Source of the DNA: Sphingopyxis panaciterrulae
GTDB lineage: Bacteria; Pseudomonadota; Alphaproteobacteria; Sphingomonadales; Sphingomonadaceae
Direction of reading: 5' to 3'
Assembly: GCF_014199295.1 (NCBI RefSeq)
Contig: NZ_JACIJH010000024.1
Location: 1 to 32,641, forward strand
DNA: 32,641 nucleotides
The notes under the pieces were generated by a model. That model was not told the origin of the DNA and did not search any database. It was given only the letters and a program-made list of their open reading frames with translations. How positions within the stretch are numbered: position 1 is the first letter of the stretch; each line of letters starts with the position of its first letter. The position numbers were made by a program, and so were the translations under genes. Shown here in pieces: positions 24,498-32,641 of the stretch.

Positions 24498-24584
24498 CCG
24501 TTCGCCCCGAGCTTGTCGAAGGGCTGTTTTTTCCTGGACCCGTTGAAGGAAAGGACGGTCCTTCGACAAGCTCAGGACAAACGG
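24498..24584. repeat. Palindromic repeat (GAGCTTGTCGAAGG family) in the edd-eda gap
   Basis: 25-base arms at 24498-24522 and 24560-24584 differ at three positions, all compatible with G-U pairing in RNA, which would keep the hairpin intact. The left arm starts directly before the eda ribosome site. Confidence 0.88.
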
Positions 24585-24594
24585 GTTTCGGGAT

Positions 24595-26436
24595 TCAAAC
24601 GACCGTTTCCATCGCCGCCAATATCGCCGAACCGCCCTTTTCGGCTTCGTCGGCGTGGATGCGGAAGAGGGCGAACAGCTCGCGCCCGACGCCGAGGCCC
24701 GGCGGCGGCGGCGCGGCGGGTGCGCGCGCAGCCCATTCACCCTCGTCGACCAGCGCCGTCACCTCGCCCTTCACCGCGCAGATGCGGACCCTGTCGCCGT
24801 CGCGCAGCCGGGCGAGCGGGCCGCTGACGCCGTCGAGGCCGGGCAGCGCTTCCGGCGACAAGTGGATCACCGCTGGCACCTTGCCGCTCGCGCCCGACAT
24901 GCGCCCGTCGGTGAGCAAGGCGACGCGAAAGCCCTTGTCCTGCAGCACGCCGAGCGGCGGAGTCAGCTTGTGCAGTTCGGGCATGCCGTTGGCGCGCGGG
25001 CCCTGGAAGCGGACGACGACGACGACGTCGCGGTCGAGCTCGCCCGCCTTGAACGCCGCGATCACCTGATTCTGGTCGTCGAAGATGCGCGCGGGTGCCT
25101 CGATCGTCCAGCGATCCTCGGCGACGGCGCTGGTCTTGATGATCGCGCGGCCGAGGTTGCCCGACAGCAGCCGCATTCCGCCGTCGGGCGAAAAGGGCTG
25201 CGCGACCGGGCGCAGCATCGCCTCGTCGCGCGTTTCGGCGGGGGCGGCCTGCCAGTGGAGTTCGTCGTTCACCAGCACCGGCTCGCTGCCGTAATCGGCC
25301 ATGGTGCCGCCGACGGTCAGCAGATCGCCATGGAGCAGCCCGGCGGCGAGCAGCTCGCGGACGACGAAGCCGATGCCCCCCGCGTCGCGGAAATTATTCA
25401 CGTCGCCGGCGCCGTTCGGATAGACGCGCGCGAGCAGCGGCACCGCATGGCTGAGTTCGTCGAAATCCTGCCAGTCGATGACGATCCCCGCCGCGCGCGC
25501 GATCGCGGGCAGGTGGATCGCATGATTGGTCGAGCCGCCGGTCGCGAGCAGGCCTACGCACGCGTTGACGATCGCCTTTTCGTCGATGCAGCGCGCGAGC
25601 GGGCGATAGTCGTTGCCGTTCCAGCCGATCTCGGTCAGCCGGTGCGTCGCGGCGCGGGTCAGTTCCTGCCGCAGCCTGGTGCCCGGATTGACGAAGGCGG
25701 CGGCGGGGACGTGCAGCCCCATCATCTCCATCATCATCTGGTTCGAATTGGCGGTACCGTAGAAGGTGCAGGTGCCGGGGCTGTGGTAGGAGGCCGATTC
25801 GGCTTCGAGCAGATCGTCGCGGCTCGCCTTGCCCTCGGCATAGAGCTGGCGCACGCGGACCTTTTCCTTGTTGGGAAGGCCGGAGGGCATCGGTCCCGCG
25901 GGAACGAGGATCGTCGGCAGATGGCCGAAGCGCAGCGCGCCGATCAGCAGGCCGGGGACGATCTTGTCGCAGATGCCGAGAAGCAGCGCACCCTCGAACA
26001 TCGCATGGCTGAGCGCGACGGCGGCGCCCTGGGCGATCGTGTCGCGGCTGAACAGCGACAGGTCCATGCCCGCCTGCCCCTGCGTCACGCCGTCGCACAT
26101 CGCGGGAACGCCGCCCGCGACCTGCGCGGTCGCGCCCTTCTCGCGCGCGAAGACCTTGATCTGCTCGGGATAGCGGCCATAGGGCTGATGCGCCGACAGC
26201 ATGTCGTTATAGGCGGTGACGATGCCGATGTTCATCGCCGCGCCGCCGCGGATCGCCGGCTTGTCCTCGCCCGAGGCGGCGAAGCCGTGCGCGAGATTGC
26301 CGCACGACAAGATGCCGCGATTGGTGCCGGCCTCGCGCTGACGCTCCATCAGGTCGAGATAGGCGGCGCGGCGTTCGGCGCTGCGCGCGATGATGCGGTC
26401 GGTGACGCGGGCGATGGTGGGGTGGAGATCAGTCAT
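24595..26436 (-). CDS. edd: 6-phosphogluconate dehydratase
   Basis: A 613-residue iron-sulfur enzyme of the IlvD/Edd family that turns 6-phosphogluconate into KDPG. Visible blocks are [11 protein letters not shown] with a cluster cysteine, [14 protein letters not shown], the [20 protein letters not shown] signature, and the C-terminal [13 protein letters not shown]. Length matches Edd and exceeds typical IlvD. The ATG at 26436 gives the expected start ([14 protein letters not shown]) but has no clear ribosome site; a palindromic repeat begins ten bases upstream. It lies between zwf and eda; no pgl gene is present in the window. Confidence 0.97.
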   Translation of the reverse strand: MTDLHPTIARVTDRIIARSAERRAAYLDLMERQREAGTNRGILSCGNLAHGFAASGEDKPAIRGGAAMNIGIVTAYNDMLSAHQPYGRYPEQIKVFAREKGATAQVAGGVPAMCDGVTQGQAGMDLSLFSRDTIAQGAAVALSHAMFEGALLLGICDKIVPGLLIGALRFGHLPTILVPAGPMPSGLPNKEKVRVRQLYAEGKASRDDLLEAESASYHSPGTCTFYGTANSNQMMMEMMGLHVPAAAFVNPGTRLRQELTRAATHRLTEIGWNGNDYRPLARCIDEKAIVNACVGLLATGGSTNHAIHLPAIARAAGIVIDWQDFDELSHAVPLLARVYPNGAGDVNNFRDAGGIGFVVRELLAAGLLHGDLLTVGGTMADYGSEPVLVNDELHWQAAPAETRDEAMLRPVAQPFSPDGGMRLLSGNLGRAIIKTSAVAEDRWTIEAPARIFDDQNQVIAAFKAGELDRDVVVVVRFQGPRANGMPELHKLTPPLGVLQDKGFRVALLTDGRMSGASGKVPAVIHLSPEALPGLDGVSGPLARLRDGDRVRICAVKGEVTALVDEGEWAARAPAAPPPPGLGVGRELFALFRIHADEAEKGGSAILAAMETVV

Positions 26437-26445
26437 GGTTCAAAA

Positions 26446-26533
26446 CCGTTTGTCCTGAGCGTGTCGAAGGACCGTTCTTCCTTGCGACGCCCAAAGAATA
26501 AGGACTGCCCTTCGACAAGCTCAGGGCGAACGG
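26446..26533. repeat. Palindromic repeat (GAGCTTGTCGAAGG family) in the zwf-edd gap
   Basis: 25-base arms at 26446-26470 and 26509-26533, imperfect. It occupies the space where the edd ribosome site would be expected. Same family as 24498-24584 and 8862-8942. Confidence 0.88.
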
Positions 26534-26555
26534 AGTTTTTGGGCGCGATGGTCGC

Positions 26556-28019
26556 TCAATCATGCCAGCTCGCCCCGTCGCGCTCGATCAGCGCGATCGC
26601 GCTCGACGGGCCCCAGCTTCCCGCGGTGTAGGTCTGCGGCGCCATGTCGACCGCGGCCCAGGCGTCGCGGATCGAATCGATCCACTGCCATTGCGCTTCG
26701 ACCTCGTCGCGGCGCACGAACAGGGTCTGGTCGCCCTCGATGAAGTCGAGCAGCAACCGTTCATAGGCGATCCGCCGCCGCTCGCCCGCGAAGCTGTGCG
26801 ACAGCGACACGTCCAGATTGACCTCGCGCAGCTTGACGCCCTCGCGGTCGAGGCCGGGCTGCTTCGCCATCACCTTGACGCGGATATTCTCTTCGGGCTG
26901 CAAATTGATGATCATCACATTGGGGTCGAGCTTTGCCGCGCCGACGCGGGCGAAGATATTGTGCGGCACCGGCTTGAACTGGATCAGCACTTCGGACTGG
27001 CGCTGCGGCATGCGCTTGCCGGTGCGCAGGTAAAAAGGCACGCCTTTCCAGCGCCAGTTATCGATGAACGCCTTGAGCGCCACGAAGGTTTCGGTGTTCG
27101 AAGGCCGCCCGAGTTCGTCGGCATAGCCCGCGACCGCCTCTCCGTTCACCGCGCCCGCCGTATATTGGCCCTTGACGCTGTGCGCCTTGACGTCCTCGGC
27201 ATTCATCTTGCGCAAGGAGCGGAGCAGCTTCACCTTTTCGTCGCGCACCGCGGTCGAGGAGACGCTGGCGGGCGGCTCCATCGCGATGATCGCGAGCAGT
27301 TGCAGCATGTGGTTCTGCACCATGTCGCGCAGCGCGCCGACGCCGTCATAATAGGACACGCGCCCCTCGAGCCCGACCGTCTCGGCGACGGTGATCTGGA
27401 CATGGTCGATCGCCTGCGCGTTCCACAACGGTTCGAACAACCTGTTGGCAAAGCGCAGCGCGAGCAGATTCTGGACCGTTTCCTTGCCGAGATAATGGTC
27501 GATGCGGAAGACGCGGTCCTCGGCGAAGGCATCGCCGACCTGGGCATTGACCTCGCGCGACGAGGCGAGGTCGTGGCCGATCGGCTTTTCCATCGCGATC
27601 CGGCATTCGGCGCAGGCGATGTTCGCCGCGGCAAGCCCCTGCGCGATCGGCCCGAACATCGACGGCGGGGTCGACAGATAGACGCCGATCGGCCGCGCCA
27701 TCCGGTCGCCGAGCAGCGCGGCGAGATCGTCGTAGCCGGCGCCCTTCCCCGCATCGACCGCGCAATAGTCGATCCGGTCGAGGAACATGTCGACGACCGG
27801 GGGGTCGATGCGATCCTCGGGCAGATGCTCGGCAAGCGCCTCGCGCACCTGTGCGTGAAAGGCGGCGCGGTCGAGGTCGCTGCGCCCCGACCCGATGATC
27901 GTCAGCCCGTCGGCGAGCAGCCCGTCCATGTGGAGATTGTAGAGCGAGGGGAAGAGCATCCGATGGGCAAGGTCGCCCGTCGCCCCGAACAATATCAATG
28001 TCTCGACTTTGACGCTCAC
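26556..28019 (-). CDS. zwf: Glucose-6-phosphate 1-dehydrogenase
   Basis: A 487-residue enzyme that oxidises glucose-6-phosphate to 6-phosphogluconolactone, making NAD(P)H and feeding the Entner-Doudoroff pathway. The nucleotide-binding FGATGDLAHR (11-20), EKPIGHD (144-150) and active-site RIDHYLGKE (172-180) are intact. The start is a GTG at 28019 with a good AAGGGGAACGCC ribosome site; the frame runs 53 codons further upstream through non-coding sequence. It is the first gene of zwf-edd-eda. The promoter should lie in the roughly 200-base region shared with the divergent glpD, but I cannot place it firmly. Confidence 0.97.
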   Translation of the reverse strand: MSVKVETLILFGATGDLAHRMLFPSLYNLHMDGLLADGLTIIGSGRSDLDRAAFHAQVREALAEHLPEDRIDPPVVDMFLDRIDYCAVDAGKGAGYDDLAALLGDRMARPIGVYLSTPPSMFGPIAQGLAAANIACAECRIAMEKPIGHDLASSREVNAQVGDAFAEDRVFRIDHYLGKETVQNLLALRFANRLFEPLWNAQAIDHVQITVAETVGLEGRVSYYDGVGALRDMVQNHMLQLLAIIAMEPPASVSSTAVRDEKVKLLRSLRKMNAEDVKAHSVKGQYTAGAVNGEAVAGYADELGRPSNTETFVALKAFIDNWRWKGVPFYLRTGKRMPQRQSEVLIQFKPVPHNIFARVGAAKLDPNVMIINLQPEENIRVKVMAKQPGLDREGVKLREVNLDVSLSHSFAGERRRIAYERLLLDFIEGDQTLFVRRDEVEAQWQWIDSIRDAWAAVDMAPQTYTAGSWGPSSAIALIERDGASWHD

Positions 28020-28153
28020 GGCGTTCCCCTTGGATATTCCTGATGAAAGTGGCGAATGCGCGGGGCGATTGCAACGCGCATACGTAAGCCGCATAGCTTT
28101 GCGGCGAGCGTTATGCACGGGCCCTCCCGGCAGGACAGGGACGGGCCATAGCC

Positions 28154-28196
28154 CTCTCCCCTTCAGGGGAGAGAGCATGAGCCTCTGAAGAGGAGG
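28154..28196. repeat. GC-rich hairpin repeat between zwf and glpD
   Basis: CTCTCCCC-TTCA-GGGGAGAG (28154-28173) forms a perfect 8-bp stem with a tetraloop, followed by CCTCTGAAGAGGAGGGGG. It is a relative of the repeat ends at 5441-5567. It lies in the divergent zwf/glpD control region. Confidence 0.6.
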
Positions 28197-28207
28197 GGGT
28201 GATTCCC

Positions 28208-28219
28208 TTTCGTTCGAAA
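28208..28219. promoter_or_regulatory. Possible operator TTTCG-TT-CGAAA upstream of glpD
   Basis: A perfect 5-bp inverted repeat, 20 bases before the glpD start codon. DeoR-family glycerol-3-phosphate repressors (GlpR) bind sites rich in TTCG/CGAA, so this fits a GlpR operator, but a single 12-base palindrome is weak evidence and no glpR gene is present in the window. Confidence 0.3.
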
Positions 28220-28238
28220 CGCCATTAAGGGCAGAACC

Positions 28239-29759
28239 ATGACCGACCCGCCGCAGCCTTACGACGTCATCGTGATCGGCGGCGGAGTCAATGGCGCCGG
28301 GGTCGCGCGCGATGCCGCCGGTCGCGGGGCGCGAGTCCTGCTGATCGAGGCGGGCGATCTGGCCGGGGGTACGTCATCGGCCTCGACCAAGCTGATCCAC
28401 GGCGGGCTGCGCTATCTGGAGCATTATGAATTCAGCCTTGTGCGCGAGGCGCTGAAAGAGCGCGAAGTCCTGTGGCGCATCGCGCCGCACATCATCCATC
28501 CGCTGCGCTTCGTCCTGCCTTATCGCGACGGGCTGCGGCCGCGCTGGCTGCTGCGGCTCGGGCTGTTCCTCTACGACCATATCGGGGGGCGCCGGAAACT
28601 GCCCGCGACGCGCTCGGTCGACCTTCGGCGGCATGTCGCGGGCGCACCGCTTCAGAGCGTCTATGTCCACGGTTTCGAATATTCGGACACGGCGGTCGAC
28701 GACGCGCGGCTCGTCCTGCTCAACGCGCGCGACGCCGCCGACAGGGGCGCGCGCATCCGAACCCGCACCCGCGCCAAGGCGATGCGGGTCGAAAATGGAT
28801 TATGGGTCGTGGAGGCGACCGGCGAGAGCGGCCGCGCCTATCGCTTCACCGGACGCAGCCTGGTCAACGCCGCGGGGCCGGCAGTGCTCGACGTGCTTCA
28901 TCGCGCCGCCGCGCCGCCCGACTATCAGATGCGGTTGGTGCGCGGATCGCATATCGTCGTGCGCAAGCTGTTCGACCATGATTATGCCTATTTCTTCCAG
29001 CTTCCCGACGGGCGCATCTTCTTCGCCATTCCCTATGAACGCGATTTCACGCTGATCGGCACCACTGACGCCGACCATGAGGGGCCGCTCGACGCCATCC
29101 ACGCGAGCGCCGAAGAGATCGAATATCTGTGCGAGGGCGCGAACCAGTATTTCCGCACCGCGATCAATCCCGCCGATGTGCTGTGGACCTATTCGGGGGT
29201 GCGGCCGCTGGTCGAGGACGGATCGGGCAAGCCCGAGGCGGCGACGCGCGGCTATCGCATCGACCTCGACTGCGACGAGGGCGCGCCGCTGCTCACCATC
29301 TATGGCGGCAAGATCACCAGCTATCGCCATGTCGCGCAGCATGCGGTCGACGAGCTGGCGGCGCATGTCGCGGCGCTGACGGGCAAGCGCTGGACCGGCC
29401 GGACGCCGCTGCCCGGCGGGGATTTCCCGGTGCGCGGCCTGGCGGCGCTGATCGCCGACATCCGCCTTTGCCACCCCTTCCTGCCGCGCGCGACCGCCGA
29501 CCGCATCGCCCGCGCCTATGGCACCGAGGCACGGGCGTGGCTGGGCAAGGCCGAAGGCTGGGACGATCTGGGCGGCGAGATCGCGCACGGGCTGTCGGCC
29601 GCCGAGGTCGAGTGGATGGCCGCGCGCGAATGGGCGCGAACCACCGACGACGTGCTGTGGCGGCGCAGCAAGTTGGGGCTGCATTTCACCGAGGCGGAGG
29701 TGGGGCGGCTGCGGGCCCGTCTTGAGGCAATCGCGGCAAAGCCCGTGCTGGTAGAATGA
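28239..29759 (+). CDS. glpD: Aerobic glycerol-3-phosphate dehydrogenase (FAD)
   Basis: A 506-residue membrane-associated flavoenzyme that oxidises glycerol-3-phosphate to DHAP and passes electrons to ubiquinone. The FAD-binding N-terminus is IVIGGGVNGAGVARDAAGRG (11-30), followed by the family signature SASTKLIHGGLRYLEHYEF. The TYSGVRPLVEDG and TIYGGKITSYRHVAQHA blocks mark the rest of the substrate and FAD domain. The ATG at 28239 has an AAGGGC site. It is divergent from zwf and may link glycerol or lipid breakdown to central metabolism. No glpK or glpF is nearby. Confidence 0.97.
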   Translation: MTDPPQPYDVIVIGGGVNGAGVARDAAGRGARVLLIEAGDLAGGTSSASTKLIHGGLRYLEHYEFSLVREALKEREVLWRIAPHIIHPLRFVLPYRDGLRPRWLLRLGLFLYDHIGGRRKLPATRSVDLRRHVAGAPLQSVYVHGFEYSDTAVDDARLVLLNARDAADRGARIRTRTRAKAMRVENGLWVVEATGESGRAYRFTGRSLVNAAGPAVLDVLHRAAAPPDYQMRLVRGSHIVVRKLFDHDYAYFFQLPDGRIFFAIPYERDFTLIGTTDADHEGPLDAIHASAEEIEYLCEGANQYFRTAINPADVLWTYSGVRPLVEDGSGKPEAATRGYRIDLDCDEGAPLLTIYGGKITSYRHVAQHAVDELAAHVAALTGKRWTGRTPLPGGDFPVRGLAALIADIRLCHPFLPRATADRIARAYGTEARAWLGKAEGWDDLGGEIAHGLSAAEVEWMAAREWARTTDDVLWRRSKLGLHFTEAEVGRLRARLEAIAAKPVLVE

Positions 29760-29765
29760 TCTTCC

Positions 29766-29892
29766 CTGTCGCGCTGCGATGGGGAGGTGGCAGCGCGACG
29801 CGCTGACGGAGGGGCAATGGCGCAACGGCGCCGCCCCTCCACCACCGCTTCGCGGCGATCCCCCTCCCCACGGCTGCGCCGCAGGGAGGGTC
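29766..29892. repeat. Intergenic repeat between convergent glpD and ahpF
   Basis: The 139-base gap is filled by GC-rich inverted sequence. It includes a stem GGAGGGGC/GCCCCTCC (29808-29815 and 29833-29840) and smaller hairpins CGCTTCGCGGCG and CGGCTGCGCCGCAG, flanked by GGGGAGG/CCTCCCC. It could end transcription from both sides, but no T-run is present. Confidence 0.6.
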
Positions 29893-29898
29893 GGTTCG

Positions 29899-31482
29899 TC
29901 AGGCCGCTTCGGCCTCCAACTCGGCGGGCAGGCGGATCATATAGTCGAACGCCGACAGCGCCGCCTTCGATCCCTCGCCCATCGCGATGACGATCTGCTT
30001 GTAGGGCACGGTCGTGCAGTCGCCCGCGGCGAAGACGCCGGGCTGGCTGGTCTCGCCGCGATGGCCGACCTCGATCTCGCCGTGGCGCGACAGGGTGACG
30101 CTGTCCTTCAGCCATTCGGTGTTGGGGACGAGGCCGATCTGGACGAACACGCCCTCCAGCTCAACCTGATGCAGTTCGTCCTTGTTGCGGTCCTTGTAGG
30201 CAAGGCCCGTCACCTTCGTGCCGTCGCCGAGGACTTCGGTGGTCAGCGCCGAGGTGATGATCCTGACGTTGGGCAGGCTGGCGAGCTTGCGTTGCAGCAC
30301 CGCGTCGGCGCGAAGCTGGCTGTCGAATTCGATCAGCGTCACATGGGCGACGAGGCCGGCGAGGTCGATCGCCGCCTCGACGCCGCTGTTGCCGCCGCCG
30401 ATCACCGCGACGCGTTTGCCCTTGTAGAGCGGGCCGTCGCAATGCGGACAATAGGCGACGCCCTTGTTGCGATACTCATCCTCGCCCGGGACGCCGAGCT
30501 GACGCCAGCGCGCGCCGGTCGACAGGATCACGGTGCGCGCCTTCAGCGACGCGCCGTTCGCGAGCCGAACCTCGTGCAGGCCGCCCTCGCGCTCGGCCGG
30601 GATCAGCTTCTCGGCGCGCTGGAGAGTCATGATATCGACGTCATAGTCCTTCACATGCTGCTCGATCTGCGCGACCAGCTTCGGCCCCTCGGTGTGCTGG
30701 ACCGAGATGAAATTCTCGATCGCCATCGTATCGAGCACCTGCCCGCCGAAACGCTCGGCGGCGATGCCGGTGCGGATGCCCTTGCGCGCGGCGTAGATGG
30801 CCGCCGCGGCGCCCGCGGGGCCGCCGCCGACGACGAGGACGTCGAACGCCTCCTTCGCGGCGATCTTCTCGGCCGCCTTCGTCTCGGCGCCGGTGTCGAG
30901 CTGCGCGAGGATCTGTTCGAGTTCCATCCGGCCCTGGCCAAAATTCTCGCCATTCAAAAAGATCGTCGGCACCGCCATGACCTGACGCGCCTCGACCTCC
31001 GCCTGAAACAGACCGCCGTCGATCGCAGTGTGGGTGATGCGCGGGTTGACGACGCTCATCAGGTTCAATGCCTGCACGATGTCGGGGCAGTTCTGGCACG
31101 ACAGCGAGAAATAGGTTTCGAAATGATAGTCGCCGTCGAGCGCGCGGACCTGCTCCAGCACCTCGGGCGCGGTCTTGGGGGGGTGGCCCCCGACCTGCAG
31201 CAGCGCGAGGACGAGCGAGGTGAATTCATGGCCGAGCGGGATGCCCGCGAAGCGCACGGCGACCTGCGGGTCGCTCGCGCGGCGGATCAGGAAGCTGGGC
31301 CGGCGGGCGTCATCGTCGGTGCGGCTGACGCTGACCTTGTCCGACAGCAACGCGATCTCGTCGAGCAGGCTCGCCAACTCGGCCGACTTTGCGCTGTCGT
31401 CGAGCGACGAAAGCAGTTCGATCGGTTCACGAAGGTTCGTGAGAAGACCTTGAAGCTGCTGCTTCAAATTGGCGTCGAGCAT
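29899..31482 (-). CDS. ahpF: Alkyl hydroperoxide reductase subunit F
   Basis: A 527-residue NADH-dependent flavoprotein that reduces AhpC. The N-terminal double-thioredoxin domain carries a CxxC (SCQNC, C129/C132). The FAD motif [12 protein letters not shown] begins near 218. The second redox centre is CPHC (C345/C348), followed by the NADH site [18 protein letters not shown], and the end [20 protein letters not shown] closes the FAD site. Length matches AhpF and not ordinary thioredoxin reductase. The ATG at 31482 is preferred (AGGAG upstream, conserved [10 protein letters not shown]); an ATG six codons earlier is less likely. It lies downstream of ahpC in the same operon. Confidence 0.97.
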   Translation of the reverse strand: MLDANLKQQLQGLLTNLREPIELLSSLDDSAKSAELASLLDEIALLSDKVSVSRTDDDARRPSFLIRRASDPQVAVRFAGIPLGHEFTSLVLALLQVGGHPPKTAPEVLEQVRALDGDYHFETYFSLSCQNCPDIVQALNLMSVVNPRITHTAIDGGLFQAEVEARQVMAVPTIFLNGENFGQGRMELEQILAQLDTGAETKAAEKIAAKEAFDVLVVGGGPAGAAAAIYAARKGIRTGIAAERFGGQVLDTMAIENFISVQHTEGPKLVAQIEQHVKDYDVDIMTLQRAEKLIPAEREGGLHEVRLANGASLKARTVILSTGARWRQLGVPGEDEYRNKGVAYCPHCDGPLYKGKRVAVIGGGNSGVEAAIDLAGLVAHVTLIEFDSQLRADAVLQRKLASLPNVRIITSALTTEVLGDGTKVTGLAYKDRNKDELHQVELEGVFVQIGLVPNTEWLKDSVTLSRHGEIEVGHRGETSQPGVFAAGDCTTVPYKQIVIAMGEGSKAALSAFDYMIRLPAELEAEAA

Positions 31483-31522
31483 GGGGAGAGCTCCTGTCAA
31501 TCAGGGGGAAAGGAAAGCCGGG

Positions 31523-31547
31523 GGGGCGGCGGTCAGGCCGCCGCCCC
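31523..31547 (-). promoter_or_regulatory. Strong hairpin between ahpC and ahpF
   Basis: Perfect 10-bp GC stem GGGGCGGCGG/CCGCCGCCCC (31523-31532 and 31538-31547) with a 5-base loop, about 20 bases past the ahpC stop. On the transcribed strand it is followed by CCCGGCTTTCCTTTCC, a pyrimidine stretch but not a solid T-run. It may act as a partial terminator or as an RNA-protecting hairpin that raises ahpC over ahpF. Confidence 0.55.
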
Positions 31548-31569
31548 TCCGGTACATGTCATGAAGGAC

Positions 31570-32133
31570 TTAGATCTTGCCGACGAGGTCGAGCGAGGGC
31601 GCGAGAGTTTCGGCGCCCTCTTCCCACTTGGCGGGGCAGACTTCGCCCGGATGGCTGACCCAATATTGCAGCGCCTTGATCTTGCGCAGCAGCTCGGCGG
31701 CGTTGCGGCCCACGCCCTCGGGGGTGATTTCGAGGAGCTGGATCTCGCCCTGAGGATCGAGGACGAAGGTGCCGCGGTCGGCCAGGCCGACGCCCTCACG
31801 CAGGACTTCGAAATTGTTCGACAGCGTGTGGTTCTGGTCGCCGACCATGTAATAGTCGATCTTGCCGATCGCCGGCGAGGTGTCGTGCCAGGCCTTGTGG
31901 CAGAAATGCGTGTCGGTCGACACCGAATAGACCTCGACGTCCATCTTCTGGAGGGTCGGATAGATGTCGGCCAGATCTTCGAGCTCGGTCGGGCACACGA
32001 AGGTGAAATCGGCGGGATAGAAGAAGAAAACCGCCCACTTGCCCTTCACGTCGGCGTCGGTGATGTCGACGAACTTGCCATCCTTGAACGCAGTGGCCTT
32101 GAAGGGTTTGAGGGTCGTATTGAGAACGGACAT
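31570..32133 (-). CDS. ahpC: Alkyl hydroperoxide reductase subunit C (typical 2-Cys peroxiredoxin)
   Basis: A 187-residue cytosolic peroxidase that reduces hydrogen peroxide and organic peroxides. The peroxidatic cysteine is C47 in [13 protein letters not shown] and the resolving cysteine C166 is in [10 protein letters not shown], followed by a normal-length C-terminal tail. The ribosome site AAAGGAG is eight bases before the ATG at 32133. It is the first gene of ahpC-ahpF. The AT-rich region upstream is the likely promoter. Confidence 0.98.
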   Translation of the reverse strand: MSVLNTTLKPFKATAFKDGKFVDITDADVKGKWAVFFFYPADFTFVCPTELEDLADIYPTLQKMDVEVYSVSTDTHFCHKAWHDTSPAIGKIDYYMVGDQNHTLSNNFEVLREGVGLADRGTFVLDPQGEIQLLEITPEGVGRNAAELLRKIKALQYWVSHPGEVCPAKWEEGAETLAPSLDLVGKI

Positions 32134-32164
32134 GAAGAGCTCCTTTGTTGTCGGGAGCCCTCCT

Positions 32165-32235
32165 CTAGCCCTTTATGTTGCAATGCGAAAATTGAAAATA
32201 TCGGATCATTTGATCGATTTTTTCGATAAGTCTTG
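32165..32235 (-). promoter_or_regulatory. AT-rich ahpC promoter region
   Basis: The 70 bases upstream of ahpC are AT-rich compared with the rest of the window and contain the palindrome GATCA-TT-TGATC (32204-32215) and a TTTTCAATTTTCGC stretch. I expect the promoter here. A full OxyR consensus (four ATAG/CTAT half-sites) is not evident by eye. Confidence 0.4.
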
Positions 32236-32367
32236 CGGGCCGCCGCGGCGAGTGCGGCCGGTGCCTTGCGGGATCGCAAGGCGGCCCACCGCCATCGCGG
32301 CGCCCGCGATGGCCACGGCGGGAAACCCCAGCCCGAGTCCGATGACCCCCGACCGCCGCGCCGGAAC
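32206..32367 (-). pseudogene. Possible remnant of a small membrane-protein gene
   Basis: A 53-codon open stretch on the minus strand, bounded upstream by a stop codon that lies in a half copy of a palindromic repeat. It encodes one hydrophobic segment (GLGLGFPAVAIAGAAMAVG) and a basic tail ending DLSKKSIK. The only possible starts are a GTG or ATG inside the hydrophobic part, and I see no ribosome site. It may be the 3' end of a gene cut by the repeat, or chance. It also overlaps the likely ahpC promoter, which argues against an active gene. Confidence 0.2.
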
Positions 32368-32398
32368 TCAGACCCGGATCAAGTCCGGGGTGACGATG
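32366..32398. repeat. Half copy of the CACCCCGGACTTGATCC repeat
   Basis: GACCCGGATCAAGTCCGGGGTGACGA matches one arm of the 14467-14542 element. Confidence 0.7.
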
Positions 32399-32437
32399 AA
32401 AGAGAGGGCGCACGTCGGTGGATGGCGGTCGCTTGGC

Positions 32438-32521
32438 GATCCCCGGCGAAAGCCGGGCCCAGGGCGATGGAGAGCCGGCGCTGCGCAGTCGCACTCTGGA
32501 CCCCGGCTTTCGCCGGGGATC
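32438..32521. repeat. Palindromic repeat (GATCCCCGGCG family), second copy
   Basis: 23-base arms at 32438-32460 and 32499-32521 with two mismatches and a 38-base loop. Same family as 4423-4494. The remaining 120 bases to the window end show no gene that I can support. Confidence 0.8.
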
Positions 32522-32641
32522 ACGTCGCCGCCCGCAACACGGTCGGTGCACGAACCGCTCCGCGGATTGGTGCTAGCCTCGATGTAAAGCGGCCCGGCGA
32601 GCGCCGCACCTGATTGAACGTGGGCTGCCGCAGGCAGACCC

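Noticed and set aside
29779..32229. 816-codon plus-strand frame opposite ahpF and ahpC
   Set aside because: Spans two certain genes and their intergenic hairpin; no domain, Asp/Arg/Leu-rich shadow composition.
4423..32521. CRISPR array or IS elements among the repeats
   Set aside because: Repeats are dispersed hairpins, not regularly spaced direct repeats, and no transposase or cas gene is present.
32560..32641. Start of a further gene at the right edge
   Set aside because: Only weak TTG/GTG-type starts and no ribosome site; too little sequence to judge.

Overview
The window is a high-GC chromosomal segment with the gene content and repeats of an alphaproteobacterium of the Sphingomonadaceae; Sphingopyxis or a close relative is my best guess. 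The assignment rests on the Entner-Doudoroff run zwf-edd-eda, the argH-lipoprotein-lysA order, the wax-ester-synthase/PlsB/HAD-PlsC lipid cluster and the many short palindromic intergenic repeats. It is an inference from gene families, not a database match. I saw no rRNA, tRNA, CRISPR array or transposase.

Layout. (1) 91-1914 (-): lepA. (2) 2128-6668 (-): an accessory-looking block of poorly known genes. In transcription order it holds a 48-residue peptide gene, two HEAT-tailed proteins (the second with a cupin-like His cluster), a 228-residue unknown protein, and a soluble VirD4/TraG-like ATPase with no conjugation genes nearby. This is the best candidate for an undescribed system. (3) 6749-10624 (-): siroheme-synthase N-domain protein, lysA, a small lipoprotein and argH. 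A TlpA-like thioredoxin lipoprotein diverges at 10596 and overlaps the argH start. (4) 11416-12591 (+): an acyl-CoA dehydrogenase with a palindromic repeat inserted in frame. (5) 12900-23704 (-): a small secreted protein, then gpsA, two alpha/beta hydrolases, a patatin lipase, a WS/DGAT acyltransferase, PlsB and a HAD-PlsC fusion. The last seven form a nearly complete neutral-lipid/glycerolipid cluster. (6) 23869-28019 (-): eda, edd, zwf. (7) 28239-29759 (+): glpD. (8) 29899-32133 (-): ahpF and ahpC with the ahpC promoter region upstream. The last 500 bases hold only repeats and a possible gene remnant.

How the genes work together. GpsA makes glycerol-3-phosphate and PlsB and PlsC acylate it. 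The HAD domain may remove a phosphate, although that is unproven. WS/DGAT could cap diacylglycerol or fatty alcohols, and the patatin and two hydrolases could release the acyl chains again. GlpD returns glycerol-3-phosphate to DHAP. Zwf, Edd and Eda carry glucose-6-phosphate to pyruvate and glyceraldehyde-3-phosphate and supply NADPH. AhpC/AhpF remove peroxides.

Almost every intergenic gap contains a hairpin-forming repeat, and the repeat family differs from operon to operon. In three genes a repeat has entered the coding sequence itself.
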